A stretch of 46,988 bases of DNA from Methylomonas aurea. GTDB lineage: Bacteria; Pseudomonadota; Gammaproteobacteria; Methylococcales; Methylomonadaceae. The position numbers and the translations under genes are program-made. Positions 33,633 to 42,324 of this stretch are shown in pieces (positions within the stretch are counted from its first letter, which is position 1; each line of letters starts with the position of its first letter). Below the pieces are notes generated by a model. The model was not told the origin of the DNA. It did no database searches and worked only from the letters and a program-made list of their open reading frames with translations. The DNA lies in NCBI RefSeq assembly GCF_024505045.1, contig NZ_JANIBM010000031.1, positions 1 to 46,988 on the forward strand, given 5' to 3'.

Positions 33633-33821
33633 ATGAGCAGGAACATACGCTCGTGGTTAGTGATGGCCGGTTTGGTTTGGCTTTCCGGATGCGTGGCTTA
33701 CGTCCCCTACGGCCATGGACAGGCCGGCTATTATGCGCCTCGCCGCGGTTACGGCTACGACGCCGGCCCGCGCCACGGCGGCTGGCATCATCGCCATCAC
33801 CGCCACCACTGGCATCACTGA
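33633..33821 (+). CDS. His-rich lipoprotein
   Basis: 62 residues. The signal peptide ends in a lipobox (VWLSGC), then a Gly/Tyr-rich stretch (YGHGQAGYYAPRRGYGYD) and a His-rich end (GGWHHRHHRHHWHH). It should be anchored to a membrane as a lipoprotein. A GTG nine bases upstream is an alternative start. It directly follows another His-rich secreted protein and is probably cotranscribed, suggesting a metal-binding pair. The 284 bases after it (33822-34105) hold no gene I can support. Confidence 0.65.
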   Translation: MSRNIRSWLVMAGLVWLSGCVAYVPYGHGQAGYYAPRRGYGYDAGPRHGGWHHRHHRHHWHH

Positions 33822-34105
33822 GAATCGGCAATTGTTGTCGCTGAACACGGTGTCGGATTATTTGACGGCGTAAGCAGCGTGCGCCGGACTCCAATGCCAG
33901 CTTCGCCGCAGCGGTGTTGGCAATTGTCGAGTCAGGCGACCGTTAAGGGAAGGCTGTGGGCCCATTGGCCGTGTCGCGGTTTTTGACACTTGTATTTGTC
34001 TCCGGACTTTAGCTACGGTGGCGGTATTGATTTTTAAACGGTTTTATAGCTGGGTTCGCTTTATGCTGGTATTTTGAAGACACAATCAATTTACCGGGGG
34101 CGATT

Positions 34106-34300
34106 ATGAACACCTTCAACCACAATCCCAAAGTCGCGGATTTTGCCCAGGTTGCCGTCATTCAAGCCAAAGCCATCGATGGGCATAAGGTTTACGCTTA
34201 TCTGGCTTCTTTTGCCGACGTAGCGGTCGGCTTGACCATTTTGATCTCGATCTGCTGTTCCAGCCTGTTGCTGCTCTGTACCAGCTTGGGCGTGATTTGA
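34106..34300 (+). CDS. Small membrane protein, unknown
   Basis: 64 residues, starting MNTFNHNPKVADFAQVAVIQ, with one C-terminal membrane helix (VAVGLTILISICCSSLLLLC) that contains three Cys. GGGGG lies upstream of the ATG. I do not recognise the family. It stands alone between gaps of about 280 and 190 bases. Confidence 0.5.
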   Translation: MNTFNHNPKVADFAQVAVIQAKAIDGHKVYAYLASFADVAVGLTILISICCSSLLLLCTSLGVI

Positions 34301-34491
34301 ACGCGAAACCTCAGCTCAACCGGGCTCAAGTCTAGGGCGGTCAGGCGCGGTGGCGGTGGACTTTATCCGACGCCACCGGCAAGCTTTACAGAACTAACCC
34401 GTAGTGCGGCAAGACTGTTTGAACAGGTTTGTTTGACTTGCGTCGTTGCGCCGCTAAGCTAGGCCCTTTGGGCTAGTCGGTTGCGCTTTTT

Positions 34492-35640
34492 ATGAGTCAA
34501 CGTATTGCTTCTTTGGATAATTTGCGGGGATTGGTCATGGTGTTGATGACGCTCGACCATACCCGCGATTTTTTCAGCATCTCTCACTTCGATCCCACCG
34601 ATTTGCAGAAAACATCTGCGGCGTTGTTTATCACTCGCTGGATTACACATTTTTGCGCGGCGGTGTTCGTGTTTCTGGCCGGCACCAGTGCTTGTTTGTG
34701 GGCGGCTAAGCGCGGCGCGCAAGCGCCGGTTAGCGGTTTTCTCGCCAAGCGCGGATTGTTGCTACTGGCTTTGGTCTGCACGGTAGAAGCCTGGGCCTGG
34801 AATTTTCGTGCCGATTTGCGCCATATCGATGGCGGCGTGTTGTGGGCGCTGGGCTGGTCGATGATCGTTTTGGCTGGACTGGTGAAATTGCCGTTGGGCT
34901 GGGTCGTCGCGATCGGTGGACTGACGGTTGCCGGGCATAATCTGCTCGATCCGCTTAAATCGGCCGACCTGGGTTGGTTCGCGCCGTGGTGGTCGGTGCT
35001 GCATACCGGGGACGACATCGATCTGGGCGGCGGTTGGTTGTTGAATCCGTACTATCCGCTGGTTCCCTGGATCGGCGTGATGGCCTTGGGCTACGGTTTC
35101 GGCCATCTATTGCAGGCAGAGCAATGGCGGAAACCGCGGCGACTGGCGTTGTTGGGCGGCGGCTTGTCGGTTGCGTTCGTCTTGTTGCGCTACAGCAATT
35201 TATATGGCGATCCACAGCCATGGCAAATCTACCCGGATCCGGTATTCACGCTGCTGTCGTTTCTAAATTGCCACAAGTATCCGCCCTCCCTGTCGTATCT
35301 ATTGATGACGCTGGGGCCGGCGCCGGTGTTCCTGGCGTTTGCGGCCCGGTCGATACCGCTGCTACAGGTTTTCGGCAGAACTCCGCTGTTTTACTATTTG
35401 ATCCATCTCTACGCGATCCACGGGCTGGCGGTGCTGGTGGCGCTAATTAGTGGTGGGCCGGTGACGGTGGTGATGGGCGGCGGGATTTGGCAGAAGGACT
35501 GGCCGGCCGATTACGGCTTCGCTTTGCCCGCCGTATATGGCTTTTGGTTACTGATATTAATGATGCTGTATCCGGTTTGCCGTTGGTTCGAGGCGTTTAA
35601 AGCCGCGCGACCGCAATGGCGTTGGTTGCAGTACTTGTAG
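34492..35640 (+). CDS. DUF1624-type membrane acyltransferase-like protein
   Basis: 382 residues with about ten membrane helices. It begins RIASLDNLRGLVMVLMTLDH followed by TRDFFSI, the signature of the DUF1624/heparan-alpha-glucosaminide N-acetyltransferase-like group, with the conserved Asp-His. Members are thought to move acyl groups across or within the inner membrane onto glycans. The substrate is unknown. The gene appears monocistronic, ending 86 bases before thyA on the same strand. Confidence 0.85.
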   Translation: MSQRIASLDNLRGLVMVLMTLDHTRDFFSISHFDPTDLQKTSAALFITRWITHFCAAVFVFLAGTSACLWAAKRGAQAPVSGFLAKRGLLLLALVCTVEAWAWNFRADLRHIDGGVLWALGWSMIVLAGLVKLPLGWVVAIGGLTVAGHNLLDPLKSADLGWFAPWWSVLHTGDDIDLGGGWLLNPYYPLVPWIGVMALGYGFGHLLQAEQWRKPRRLALLGGGLSVAFVLLRYSNLYGDPQPWQIYPDPVFTLLSFLNCHKYPPSLSYLLMTLGPAPVFLAFAARSIPLLQVFGRTPLFYYLIHLYAIHGLAVLVALISGGPVTVVMGGGIWQKDWPADYGFALPAVYGFWLLILMMLYPVCRWFEAFKAARPQWRWLQYL

Positions 35641-35669
35641 CTGGCCGTTGTCGGATACGGCAGAACCGT

Positions 35670-35699
35670 TTCCGCTCAGAACCGTATCCCCGATATACT
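35670..35699 (+). promoter_or_regulatory. Possible promoter of thyA
   Basis: TATACT (35694-35699) is a near-consensus -10 box, but the -35 region (TTCCGC at 35670-35675) is weak. Transcription would begin about 20 bases before the thyA ATG. Confidence 0.35.
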
Positions 35700-35726
35700 G
35701 CTGCTATTTTTCCTGTTTAATTCCCT

Positions 35727-36560
35727 ATGCAAGCCTACTTAGACCTTCTGGCCGACATCATGGCCAACGGCGTCGATAAAAACGATCGTACCGGCACCGG
35801 CACTCGTTCGGTTTTCGGCCGGCAAATCCGTTACAACCTAGCCGACGGTTTTCCGTTGTTGACCACCAAAAAACTGCACTTCAAATCGATAGCCTACGAG
35901 TTGCTGTGGTTTCTGCGCGGTGACACCAATATTAAATATCTGAACGACCACGGCGTTACGATCTGGGACGAATGGGCGACGGCGGACGGCGAGCTGGGCC
36001 CGGTCTACGGCGCGCAATGGCGCAATTGGTTGGGGCCGGATGGAACGCGTTACGATCAGATCGAGATTCTGGTCGAAGGTTTGAAGCGCAAACCCGACTC
36101 GCGCCGGCACGTGGTCAGCGCCTGGAACGTAGGGTTTCTGCCGGACGAAACGATCGGGCCCCGCGAAAATGCGGCGGTGGGCAGGATGGCGTTGCCGCCG
36201 TGCCATGTGCTTTACCAGTTTTACGTGGCCAACGGTAAATTGTCCTGCATGATGACTCAGCGCAGCGCCGATTGCTTTTTGGGCGTGCCGTATAACCAGG
36301 CCAGCGTTGCACTATTGACGCACATGTTGGCCCAGCAATGCGGCTTCGAAGTCGGCGAATTAATCATGTCGTTCGGCGATGTGCACGTCTACCGCAACCA
36401 TTTTTCGCAAGTCGAGTTGCAATTGAGCCGCCAACCTTTGCCGCCGCCGCGTTTGCAGTTCGGGCGCCGGCCGGAGTCGATTTTCGATTACCGATTTGCC
36501 GATTTTCAATTGTTGGATTACCAGGCGCATCCGCATATTGCCGGGGCCGTGTCGGTATGA
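35727..36560 (+). CDS. thyA: Thymidylate synthase
   Basis: Methylates dUMP to dTMP with methylene-tetrahydrofolate. 277 residues against 264 in E. coli; the excess is explained by an insertion ([15 protein letters not shown] region) just before the catalytic Cys, here C159 in [13 protein letters not shown]. Other family parts: [51 protein letters not shown] and the C-terminal [10 protein letters not shown], whose terminal Val closes the site. A palindrome follows the stop. Confidence 0.97.
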   Translation: MQAYLDLLADIMANGVDKNDRTGTGTRSVFGRQIRYNLADGFPLLTTKKLHFKSIAYELLWFLRGDTNIKYLNDHGVTIWDEWATADGELGPVYGAQWRNWLGPDGTRYDQIEILVEGLKRKPDSRRHVVSAWNVGFLPDETIGPRENAAVGRMALPPCHVLYQFYVANGKLSCMMTQRSADCFLGVPYNQASVALLTHMLAQQCGFEVGELIMSFGDVHVYRNHFSQVELQLSRQPLPPPRLQFGRRPESIFDYRFADFQLLDYQAHPHIAGAVSV

Positions 36561-36568
36561 TGGATTGC

Positions 36569-36600
36569 GGGTAGAGGCGCAGTCGATTGCGTCTCTACCC
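36569..36600. repeat. Palindrome after thyA
   Basis: GGGTAGAGGCGCA (36569-36581) pairs with TGCGTCTCTACCC (36588-36600) with a single G-U pair and a six-base loop. It could end transcription of thyA or of the convergent SmbP-like gene, but no T tract follows on the plus strand. The shape also resembles dispersed intergenic palindromes. Confidence 0.45.
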
Positions 36601-36650
36601 GGCGGCCTCAATAATTGGCCGTTGGAGTCGGACTACAGAAATTTGGCGGA

Positions 36651-36986
36651 TTATTTGTTGCCGGCCTTGATGTGTTCGACGGCTTCCTCGGCGGCTTTGG
36701 TGGCAACGTCGGCATGGCCCATTTTGCCGTGTTCTATTGCGCTTTCCAAAGACTTGACGCCGGCTTCCATGTGGGTTTTGGCGTCGCCTTTGGCAACTTC
36801 GGCACCTTTTTTGGCATGGGGCAGAGCGGCTTCGGCGTGTTCTACCAATACCGAGGCATGGCCGGCTTTGCCGTGGGTGACGGCCTGGTTGGCGTGTTCC
36901 AGAGCGGTGGTGGCGTGCTCTTCGGCGAAGACGCCGGTGGCGGCAAACAATAAGGCGCTGACGGTAATTGCTGTTAATGTTTTCAT
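36651..36986 (-). CDS. SmbP-like small metal-binding protein
   Basis: 111 residues: a signal peptide (MKTLTAITVSALLFAATGVFA), then a helical domain with regularly spaced His: EEHATTALEHANQAVTHGKA, GHASVLVEHAEAALPHAKKG, then further heptad-like repeats to the end. This matches SmbP, a periplasmic four-helix-like protein of Nitrosomonas that binds copper and other divalent metals. A GGGGGAT site precedes the ATG. It is convergent with thyA and fits the other metal-binding genes of this window. Confidence 0.82.
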   Translation of the reverse strand: MKTLTAITVSALLFAATGVFAEEHATTALEHANQAVTHGKAGHASVLVEHAEAALPHAKKGAEVAKGDAKTHMEAGVKSLESAIEHGKMGHADVATKAAEEAVEHIKAGNK

Positions 36987-37188
36987 AAATCCCCCGATTT
37001 TTGTTGTGTGTGGAGTTGCCCCCTCTGGTGGTGGCTAGTTAAAGACTTGAGTAGCGAGGAATGGTTCCATTAAATTTAGCCGCAGCAAGGCAAGCGCTGC
37101 CAGCTGGTCGCCGCGTAGATCGGCCGGATCCGGCTTGCCCAATCTCGAACGGCCTGGAACACTTCACCCCGACTTTTGCCAAATTTAG

Positions 37189-37824
37189 ATGAATAGCGAA
37201 AAACGCCTGACCATATTTCAACGCCTGGCCGAGGCCACGCCGAATCCGACCACCGAATTGAATTACAGTACGCCGTTCGAATTGCTGGTGGCGGTGGTGC
37301 TGTCGGCGCAAGCTACCGATAAGGGCGTCAATAAAGCGACCGCCAAATTGTTTCCGGTCGCCAATACGCCGCAGGCAATTTTGGCTTTGGGCGAGGACGG
37401 TCTGAAAGACCATATCAAAACCATCGGCTTATTTAACAGCAAGGCGGCAAATGTCATAAAACTTTGCCAAACTCTGCTGGAAAAGCACCAAGGCGAGGTG
37501 CCGCGCGATCGAGCGGCGTTGGAAGCGCTGGCCGGCGTCGGCCGTAAAACGGCGAACGTGATTTTGAATACCGCGTTCGGCCAGCCGACCATAGCGGTCG
37601 ATACCCATATTTTCCGGGTCGCGAATCGAACCGGCCTGGCTCCCGGAAAAAACGTGCTGGAGGTAGAGAAAAAACTGGAGAAGACGGTGCCCAAACTTTA
37701 CAAAAAAGATGCGCACCATTTGTTGATTCTGCACGGACGCTACATTTGTATTGCAAGAAAGCCGCGCTGCGGGGCTTGTTGTATCGCCGATCTTTGCGAA
37801 TTTAAGGACAAGAATCCAGCTTGA
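37189..37824 (+). CDS. nth: Endonuclease III (DNA glycosylase/AP lyase)
   Basis: 211 residues, same length as E. coli Nth, with key residues at identical numbers: Lys120 in LAGVGRKTANV (helix-hairpin-helix) and Asp138 in AVDTHIFRVANR. The [4Fe-4S] cluster ligands are C187, C194, C197 and C203 (C-x6-C-x2-C-x5-C). It removes oxidised pyrimidines in base excision repair. It begins at the first ATG after an in-frame stop and has no strong ribosome site. It is about 100 bases upstream of the HvfA-type operon. Confidence 0.97.
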   Translation: MNSEKRLTIFQRLAEATPNPTTELNYSTPFELLVAVVLSAQATDKGVNKATAKLFPVANTPQAILALGEDGLKDHIKTIGLFNSKAANVIKLCQTLLEKHQGEVPRDRAALEALAGVGRKTANVILNTAFGQPTIAVDTHIFRVANRTGLAPGKNVLEVEKKLEKTVPKLYKKDAHHLLILHGRYICIARKPRCGACCIADLCEFKDKNPA

Positions 37825-37927
37825 GTATGCAATAATCAGGATCGAAGCAGCAGGACGTTTGCCATTCGTAATGCGGTCGGAATCAGGCCGGATAACATAA
37901 TTACAAGAACGCACGAGAGGAATCTAC

Positions 37928-38482
37928 ATGAAAAAATTCAATAAATCTCCGTTGGCCGCTGCAATGGGCGGTGCCCTTTTGTCCGGTATTGCTGTGAACG
38001 CGCAGGCCGAGTCCAATCCGTTTGCGTTGTCGGAGCTGTCCGGCGGTTACATGCAGGTCGCCACCTCCCACGCCGAACATTCCAACGGCAAGATTAGCCA
38101 AGGTGCCTGCGGTTCCAATGCGATGGACAGCAACGGCAAAAAAGTGGCTGCCGGCGCCAAGAAAGCCGAAGCCAAGCAGACCGAAGGGTCCTGCGGCGAA
38201 GGCATGTGCGGCGGCATGATGAGCGGCGGCAAAATGAAGCCGGGCATGGAAAACATGTGCGGTGCGATGATGAAGGGCAAGGAAGGCGCCTGCGGCATGG
38301 GCATGATGGGCGGCATGGACCATGGTAACGCCGACAAGCCGAAACAAGCCGAAGAAGGTAGCTGCGGCGCGATGATGAACCCGGATAAAAAAGCCGGCGA
38401 ACATAGCTGCGGCGCCATGATGAAAGGCGGCGAAGGCAGTTGCGGCAGCAAAGTGGATGCCGACAAAGCGGCCGGCCATTAA
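37928..38482 (+). CDS. hvfA: HvfA-like Cys/Met-rich RiPP metallophore precursor
   Basis: 184 residues. A signal peptide (to about residue 27) is followed by SNPFALSELSGGYMQVA, the leader-like motif of HvfA/bufferin precursors. The rest is a low-complexity core with eight Cys (61, 89, 94, 111, 122, 146, 161, 172), each followed by Gly, four of them in EGxCG (86-90, 119-123, 143-147, 169-173), and many Met in MM pairs. In the known HvfA family an MNIO enzyme changes EGKCG Cys into metal-binding thio-heterocycles, and the product binds copper in the periplasm. Here the core is larger and richer in Met. GAGAGGAA precedes the ATG. It heads an operon with dedA, hvfB and hvfC. Whether all Cys are modified is unknown. 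Confidence 0.86.
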   Translation: MKKFNKSPLAAAMGGALLSGIAVNAQAESNPFALSELSGGYMQVATSHAEHSNGKISQGACGSNAMDSNGKKVAAGAKKAEAKQTEGSCGEGMCGGMMSGGKMKPGMENMCGAMMKGKEGACGMGMMGGMDHGNADKPKQAEEGSCGAMMNPDKKAGEHSCGAMMKGGEGSCGSKVDADKAAGH

Positions 38483-38513
38483 TTCTCCGACCAGACGGTA
38501 TTGAATCGACGTT

Positions 38514-39077
38514 ATGGATTTTCAGGATATACAGCAGCTGGTTATCGATTACGGTTATCTGGCCTTATTCATCGGTACCTATCTGGAAGGCGAAACCATT
38601 CTAGTGATTGCCGGCTTTTTGGCGCATAGCGGTTATTTGGCGCTGGAGTGGGTGATGTTGACAGCGTTCCTCGGTACCTTTGCCGGCGACCAGACCTTTT
38701 TTTATCTGGGACGCTGGAAAGGTATCTCCTTTTTGGAGAAAAGGCCGCTCTGGCACAGTAAAACCGACAAAGTGTTCGATCTACTGCACAAGCACCAGAT
38801 ACCGGTGATTCTCGGTTTCCGCTTCCTGTACGGCGTGCGTAACGTAACGCCGTTCGTAATCGGCGCCAGCAAGATACATCCGCTGAAATTTTTTGCCCTG
38901 AATTTCTTGGGTGCTGCGATCTGGGCCATAGCCGTCGGTTATCTGGGCTATACCTTCGGCCAGTTTGCCGAATCCATCATGGGACAGGTCAAAAAATACG
39001 AAATGTATATCCTGGGCGTGCTTGTGGCAGTCGGTGTGGCCTTGTTCTGGCGTTCGACGCATAAACCGGAAGAGTAA
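38514..39077 (+). CDS. DedA family membrane protein in the RiPP operon
   Basis: 187 residues with the DedA/VTT pattern: DYGYLALFIGTYLEGETILV, TAFLGTFAGDQTFFYLGRWK, FRFLYGVRNVTPFVIGASKI, and a C-terminal helix. Members are inner-membrane proteins with roles in lipid flipping, proton-motive force and resistance to peptides. It sits 31 bases after the precursor gene and three bases before hvfB, so it belongs to the operon. HvfA loci more often carry a DoxX-type gene (HvfX) here. A role in membrane passage or protection is inference. Confidence 0.93.
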   Translation: MDFQDIQQLVIDYGYLALFIGTYLEGETILVIAGFLAHSGYLALEWVMLTAFLGTFAGDQTFFYLGRWKGISFLEKRPLWHSKTDKVFDLLHKHQIPVILGFRFLYGVRNVTPFVIGASKIHPLKFFALNFLGAAIWAIAVGYLGYTFGQFAESIMGQVKKYEMYILGVLVAVGVALFWRSTHKPEE

Positions 39078-39080
39078 ACG

Positions 39081-39929
39081 ATGCAAAGCGTCCGCAATCT
39101 GGTTCACGGTGCCGGTCTGGGTTTGCGCCGTTCGTTTCTTAGCGAGATTGTCGATCAGCCTCCGGTGCAAGTCGGGTTTTACGAGGTGGCGCCGGAGAAT
39201 TGGATGCCGATCGGCGGCAAATTCGGTAAGCAGTTTCGGGCCATGACCGAGCGTTTCGACTTTGTCTGTCATGGCTTATCGCTGTCCATCGGCAGTAGCG
39301 ATCCGCTCGACGAGCATTTCGTGCGCGATCTGAAACGGTTCATGGCCGAACACGGCATCAAGTTTTACAGCGAACACCTGAGTTATTGCAGCCAGGACGG
39401 ACATCTTTACGATTTGATGCCGATGCCGTTTACCGAGGATGCGGTCAAACATGTCGCAGCGCGCATTCGCCGGGTACAGGACATTCTCGAACAGCGTATC
39501 GCCATCGAAAATATTTCTTACTATGCCGCGCCAGGTCGTGAGATGGCAGAGATCGATTTCTTCAATGCCGTCGTCGCCGAGGCCGATTGCGATGTGCTGC
39601 TCGATATCAATAACATCTACGTCAACAGCGTCAACCACGGTTACGACGCCGCAGCCTTTCTGCGGGCCATGTCCGGCGACCGTATCGCTTACGCCCACAT
39701 CGCCGGCCATTATGTAGAAGCCGAAGACTTTTTGGTCGATACTCATGGCGCGACGGTCATTGATCCGGTTTGGACGCTGCTGGAGACGGCTTACCACCTG
39801 TTCGGGGTTTTCCCAACCTTGCTGGAACGGGATTTCAACATTCCGCCTCTGGCCGAATTGTTACGGGAAGTGGACACGATTAGCGCCATTCAACAGCATG
39901 CCGTTGCCGCCGAAAAACGGGTGGCTTGA
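39081..39929 (+). CDS. hvfB: MNIO-type RiPP maturase (DUF692, HvfB/BufB)
   Basis: 282 residues of a TIM-barrel multinuclear non-heme iron-dependent oxidase. The likely metal-binding residues are visible: H64 in FVCHGLSLSIG, H99 in FYSEHLSYC, E143 in AIENISYY, D175 and N178 in LLDINNIYVNSVNHG with H186, H206 and H210 in AHIAGH, H222 in VDTHG, and LLERDFNIP near the end. Relatives (MbnB, HvfB, BufB) oxidise Cys residues of a precursor peptide to thio-heterocycles with O2. Its stop overlaps the hvfC start (TGATG), the usual coupled pair. The substrate should be the Cys-rich precursor two genes upstream. Confidence 0.93.
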   Translation: MQSVRNLVHGAGLGLRRSFLSEIVDQPPVQVGFYEVAPENWMPIGGKFGKQFRAMTERFDFVCHGLSLSIGSSDPLDEHFVRDLKRFMAEHGIKFYSEHLSYCSQDGHLYDLMPMPFTEDAVKHVAARIRRVQDILEQRIAIENISYYAAPGREMAEIDFFNAVVAEADCDVLLDINNIYVNSVNHGYDAAAFLRAMSGDRIAYAHIAGHYVEAEDFLVDTHGATVIDPVWTLLETAYHLFGVFPTLLERDFNIPPLAELLREVDTISAIQQHAVAAEKRVA

Positions 39930-40687
39930 TGGCGGCGCCCTTTCAGCTCACGCAGCAGCAGTTTGCCGGCCATATCCGCGACCCGGAGCGCAATCCGCCG
40001 CCGGCCGATGTCGAGCCCAGGCGGATGGCGATGTACCGGGAATTGTTTTTCAACAATATCGATAGTTTCATCTCTAGCAATTTCCCGGTGATCAGGGCGA
40101 TTCTGGACGATGCCCAATGGCTGGAATTGACGCAGGATTTTTTTTCCCGCCACCGTTGCCGAACGCCGTTTTTTTCCGAGATTGCCGAAGAGTTCTTGGA
40201 GTATTTGCAAAACGAGCGCAGCAATCCGGATGATTATCCCTTCCTGCTGGAGTTGGCGCATTACGAGTGGGTGGAAATGGCGCTGTCGATTGCCAAGGAC
40301 TCTCCGAATCGAGGCGACCAAGCGTTTTTGGCCAACCTTTCCAGCCAAAGGATTGCGCTGTCGGCGTTGGCCTGGCCGTTGTTGTATCGATATCCGGTAC
40401 ACCGCATCGGCCCCGATTTCCTGCCGTTGCAGTCGCCCGAGCAGGCCACTTGTCTGGTTGTTTATCGCGACGAGACGGACCAAGTCCACTTTTTGCAGGT
40501 TAGCGGTCTGACGCTGAGCGTGTTGCAAATCCTGCAAGACCGGGGACCAATGCCCGCCGCGCAATGTTTACAAAGCGTGGCAGCCGAGTTCCCGCAGATC
40601 GAACCGCAACTGATTCAAAGCAACGGTCTGTCTATGCTGCGGGAACTGGCCGAAAAAGGGATTGTTATTCCGGCTGGCGACGCTTGA
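39929..40687 (+). CDS. hvfC: HvfC/BufC-type RiPP maturation partner (DUF2063)
   Basis: 252 residues from the ATG at 39929 (TTG at 39926 is the only other choice). The N-terminal DUF2063 domain shows MAMYRELFFNNIDSFISSNF then PVIRAILDDAQWLELTQDFF, and FFSEIAEEFLEYL, LELAHYEWVEMAL, the conserved region that grips the precursor leader. The C-terminal half is a second domain that may be a winged helix-like fold. It forms a complex with the MNIO enzyme in known systems. The end overlaps the convergent ASCH gene by about 20 bases. Confidence 0.92.
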   Translation: MAAPFQLTQQQFAGHIRDPERNPPPADVEPRRMAMYRELFFNNIDSFISSNFPVIRAILDDAQWLELTQDFFSRHRCRTPFFSEIAEEFLEYLQNERSNPDDYPFLLELAHYEWVEMALSIAKDSPNRGDQAFLANLSSQRIALSALAWPLLYRYPVHRIGPDFLPLQSPEQATCLVVYRDETDQVHFLQVSGLTLSVLQILQDRGPMPAAQCLQSVAAEFPQIEPQLIQSNGLSMLRELAEKGIVIPAGDA

Positions 40688-41000
40688 AGCAATGTAGCCA
40701 GACTAGGCCGTCTTCGTTCCATTCCATGCCGCTGTGCATGCGTAAGATTAAATCCTTGTATACCTCCAAATTGGGATAGCCCTCGGCGCGGGCGTCGGCG
40801 TCGGTCATATCGCCGATACGCTGCCGCTCCACGGCGGTAACCTCGAACTCAACTCCTTCCAAAACGAACGTTTCTCCAGGATAGGCGTACAGGCCGTCGC
40901 GGCGTTGTTGGGTCTTTTCGCCGGCCAGCGCCGCCGCTACCAGCTTAGGGTGGCGGATCAGTCGGTCGATCTCGCAAGTCTTTTCCGGATAGTCGTTCAT
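40665..41000 (-). CDS. ASCH domain protein
   Basis: 111 residues from the ATG at 41000 (MNDYPEKTCEIDRLIRHPKL); the longer frame to 41114 is not supported. It has the ASCH pattern: a Lys-containing AALAGEKTQQRRDGLYAYPG, FVLEGVEFEVTAVERQRIGD and DADARAEGYPNLEVYKDLIL. ASCH proteins bind RNA or hydrolyse modified nucleosides such as N4-acetylcytidine. The function here is a guess. Its 3' end overlaps that of hvfC on the other strand. Confidence 0.75.
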   Translation of the reverse strand: MNDYPEKTCEIDRLIRHPKLVAAALAGEKTQQRRDGLYAYPGETFVLEGVEFEVTAVERQRIGDMTDADARAEGYPNLEVYKDLILRMHSGMEWNEDGLVWLHCFKRRQPE

Positions 41001-41235
41001 AGTCTTATTCGATTGCGCAAAAACGCGACACTTTAAGAGCGTTGCTTGAGCATTACAAGCCTCACCCGTAACTGGCCCGCAAATATCACGGTTCGATTGC
41101 GGTGCGTCGGACACTTCCTATATTTCTGCATTAGTAATGCGTGATTACCCGACTATACTGCTTGACAGATGTTTGCTAGCCAGTCTTTGAACGGCTTCGA
41201 GCATTGAGAATAAAGGTAAAAGGAGGCTAAGCTCA

Positions 41236-42315
41236 GTGCCCATATTCCAAGTTTTACTGTTGCTGTTGGCCGGTTCGTTGTGCAGTGCGTGGTTTGCGAG
41301 CTCGTACACCAAGCGCCGCCTAATCAAACATCAGGCGAATCAGCCCACGCCTCCAGCGTCACTACCGCTTTCCGATTTGGAAAAATACCTTGCCGGAATC
41401 GGCAAACTGGCCAATGACGTTGCTCCGGTTTGGTCCAGGCACATCGAATCGTCGCGCCGGGAAATGGAACAAGCCATCGGCGAACTAACTGGGCGCTTCG
41501 CCTTGATTACCAGTGGTCTCGATGGCATGCTCGGTGCATCGAACAACCCGGCGTTGGGCCGTGGCGAAGACGTCTTTTCCAGGAGTAACGCCAATTTGCA
41601 AGAGGTTGTCGGTTCGCTGGATTATGCCTTACAGGAAAACGTGCAGGTGCTGACCAAAATCCGCTCCTTGGCCGGGTTTATAGACGAACTGAAAACCATG
41701 GCCAGAGAAGTGGCGCGGATCGCCGAACAAACCAACTTGATTGCGTTGAATGCGGCGATAGAAGCCGCTAGGGCGGGCGAGGCTGGCCGAGGTTTTGCCG
41801 TGGTGGCCGACGAAGTGCGCAAGTTGTCGAATTTATCCGGCGAGACCGGCAAGCTAATCGGAGCCAAGGTCGACCAAATCAGTGCCGCGATACAAACCAC
41901 ATTGGCGGCCGTGGAGAAAAGTGCCGAAAACGAAACCGCTGCCGTTGCCGCATCGCAAGGCAATATCCAAACGGTGATGAGCGCATTACACGGCGTGTTT
42001 GAAACACTGCGGCGGCATTCTGACGACTTGGACAATCAAGCCCGCCAGATCAAACGCGAGATCGACGAATCGCTGGTGCAATTTCAATTTCAGGACCGGA
42101 TCGGTCAAGTTTTATCCCACGTTCGAGACAGCATCAGCAACCTGCCTCGCCATATCATGCGTAGCCACGGCGAGGGCGTTTTCGAACTCAAACCGTTGGC
42201 AACCGACGATATCCTTCGTGAATTGAGCAGCACGTATACGATGGCTTCCGAACACAGTGCGCATGGCGGTGCCATGCCTCACGAACAACCTGCTACCGAT
42301 ATTACTTTTTTCTAG
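41236..42315 (+). CDS. Short MCP-like chemotaxis protein without sensor domain
   Basis: 359 residues with one N-terminal membrane helix ([20 protein letters not shown]), a coiled coil and the MCP signalling hairpin ([40 protein letters not shown]). No periplasmic or PAS sensing domain can be seen. The start is GTG at 41236 with AGGAGG at 41221-41226. It is followed after ten bases by a CheY gene. Such proteins may act as docking or adaptor receptors for CheA, or sense membrane state. Confidence 0.9.
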   Translation: MPIFQVLLLLLAGSLCSAWFASSYTKRRLIKHQANQPTPPASLPLSDLEKYLAGIGKLANDVAPVWSRHIESSRREMEQAIGELTGRFALITSGLDGMLGASNNPALGRGEDVFSRSNANLQEVVGSLDYALQENVQVLTKIRSLAGFIDELKTMAREVARIAEQTNLIALNAAIEAARAGEAGRGFAVVADEVRKLSNLSGETGKLIGAKVDQISAAIQTTLAAVEKSAENETAAVAASQGNIQTVMSALHGVFETLRRHSDDLDNQARQIKREIDESLVQFQFQDRIGQVLSHVRDSISNLPRHIMRSHGEGVFELKPLATDDILRELSSTYTMASEHSAHGGAMPHEQPATDITFF

Positions 42316-42324
42316 GATCAAACA

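Noticed and set aside
37039..37413. Minus-strand 124-codon frame across the start of nth
   Set aside because: It overlaps the well-supported nth gene and has shadow-like composition.
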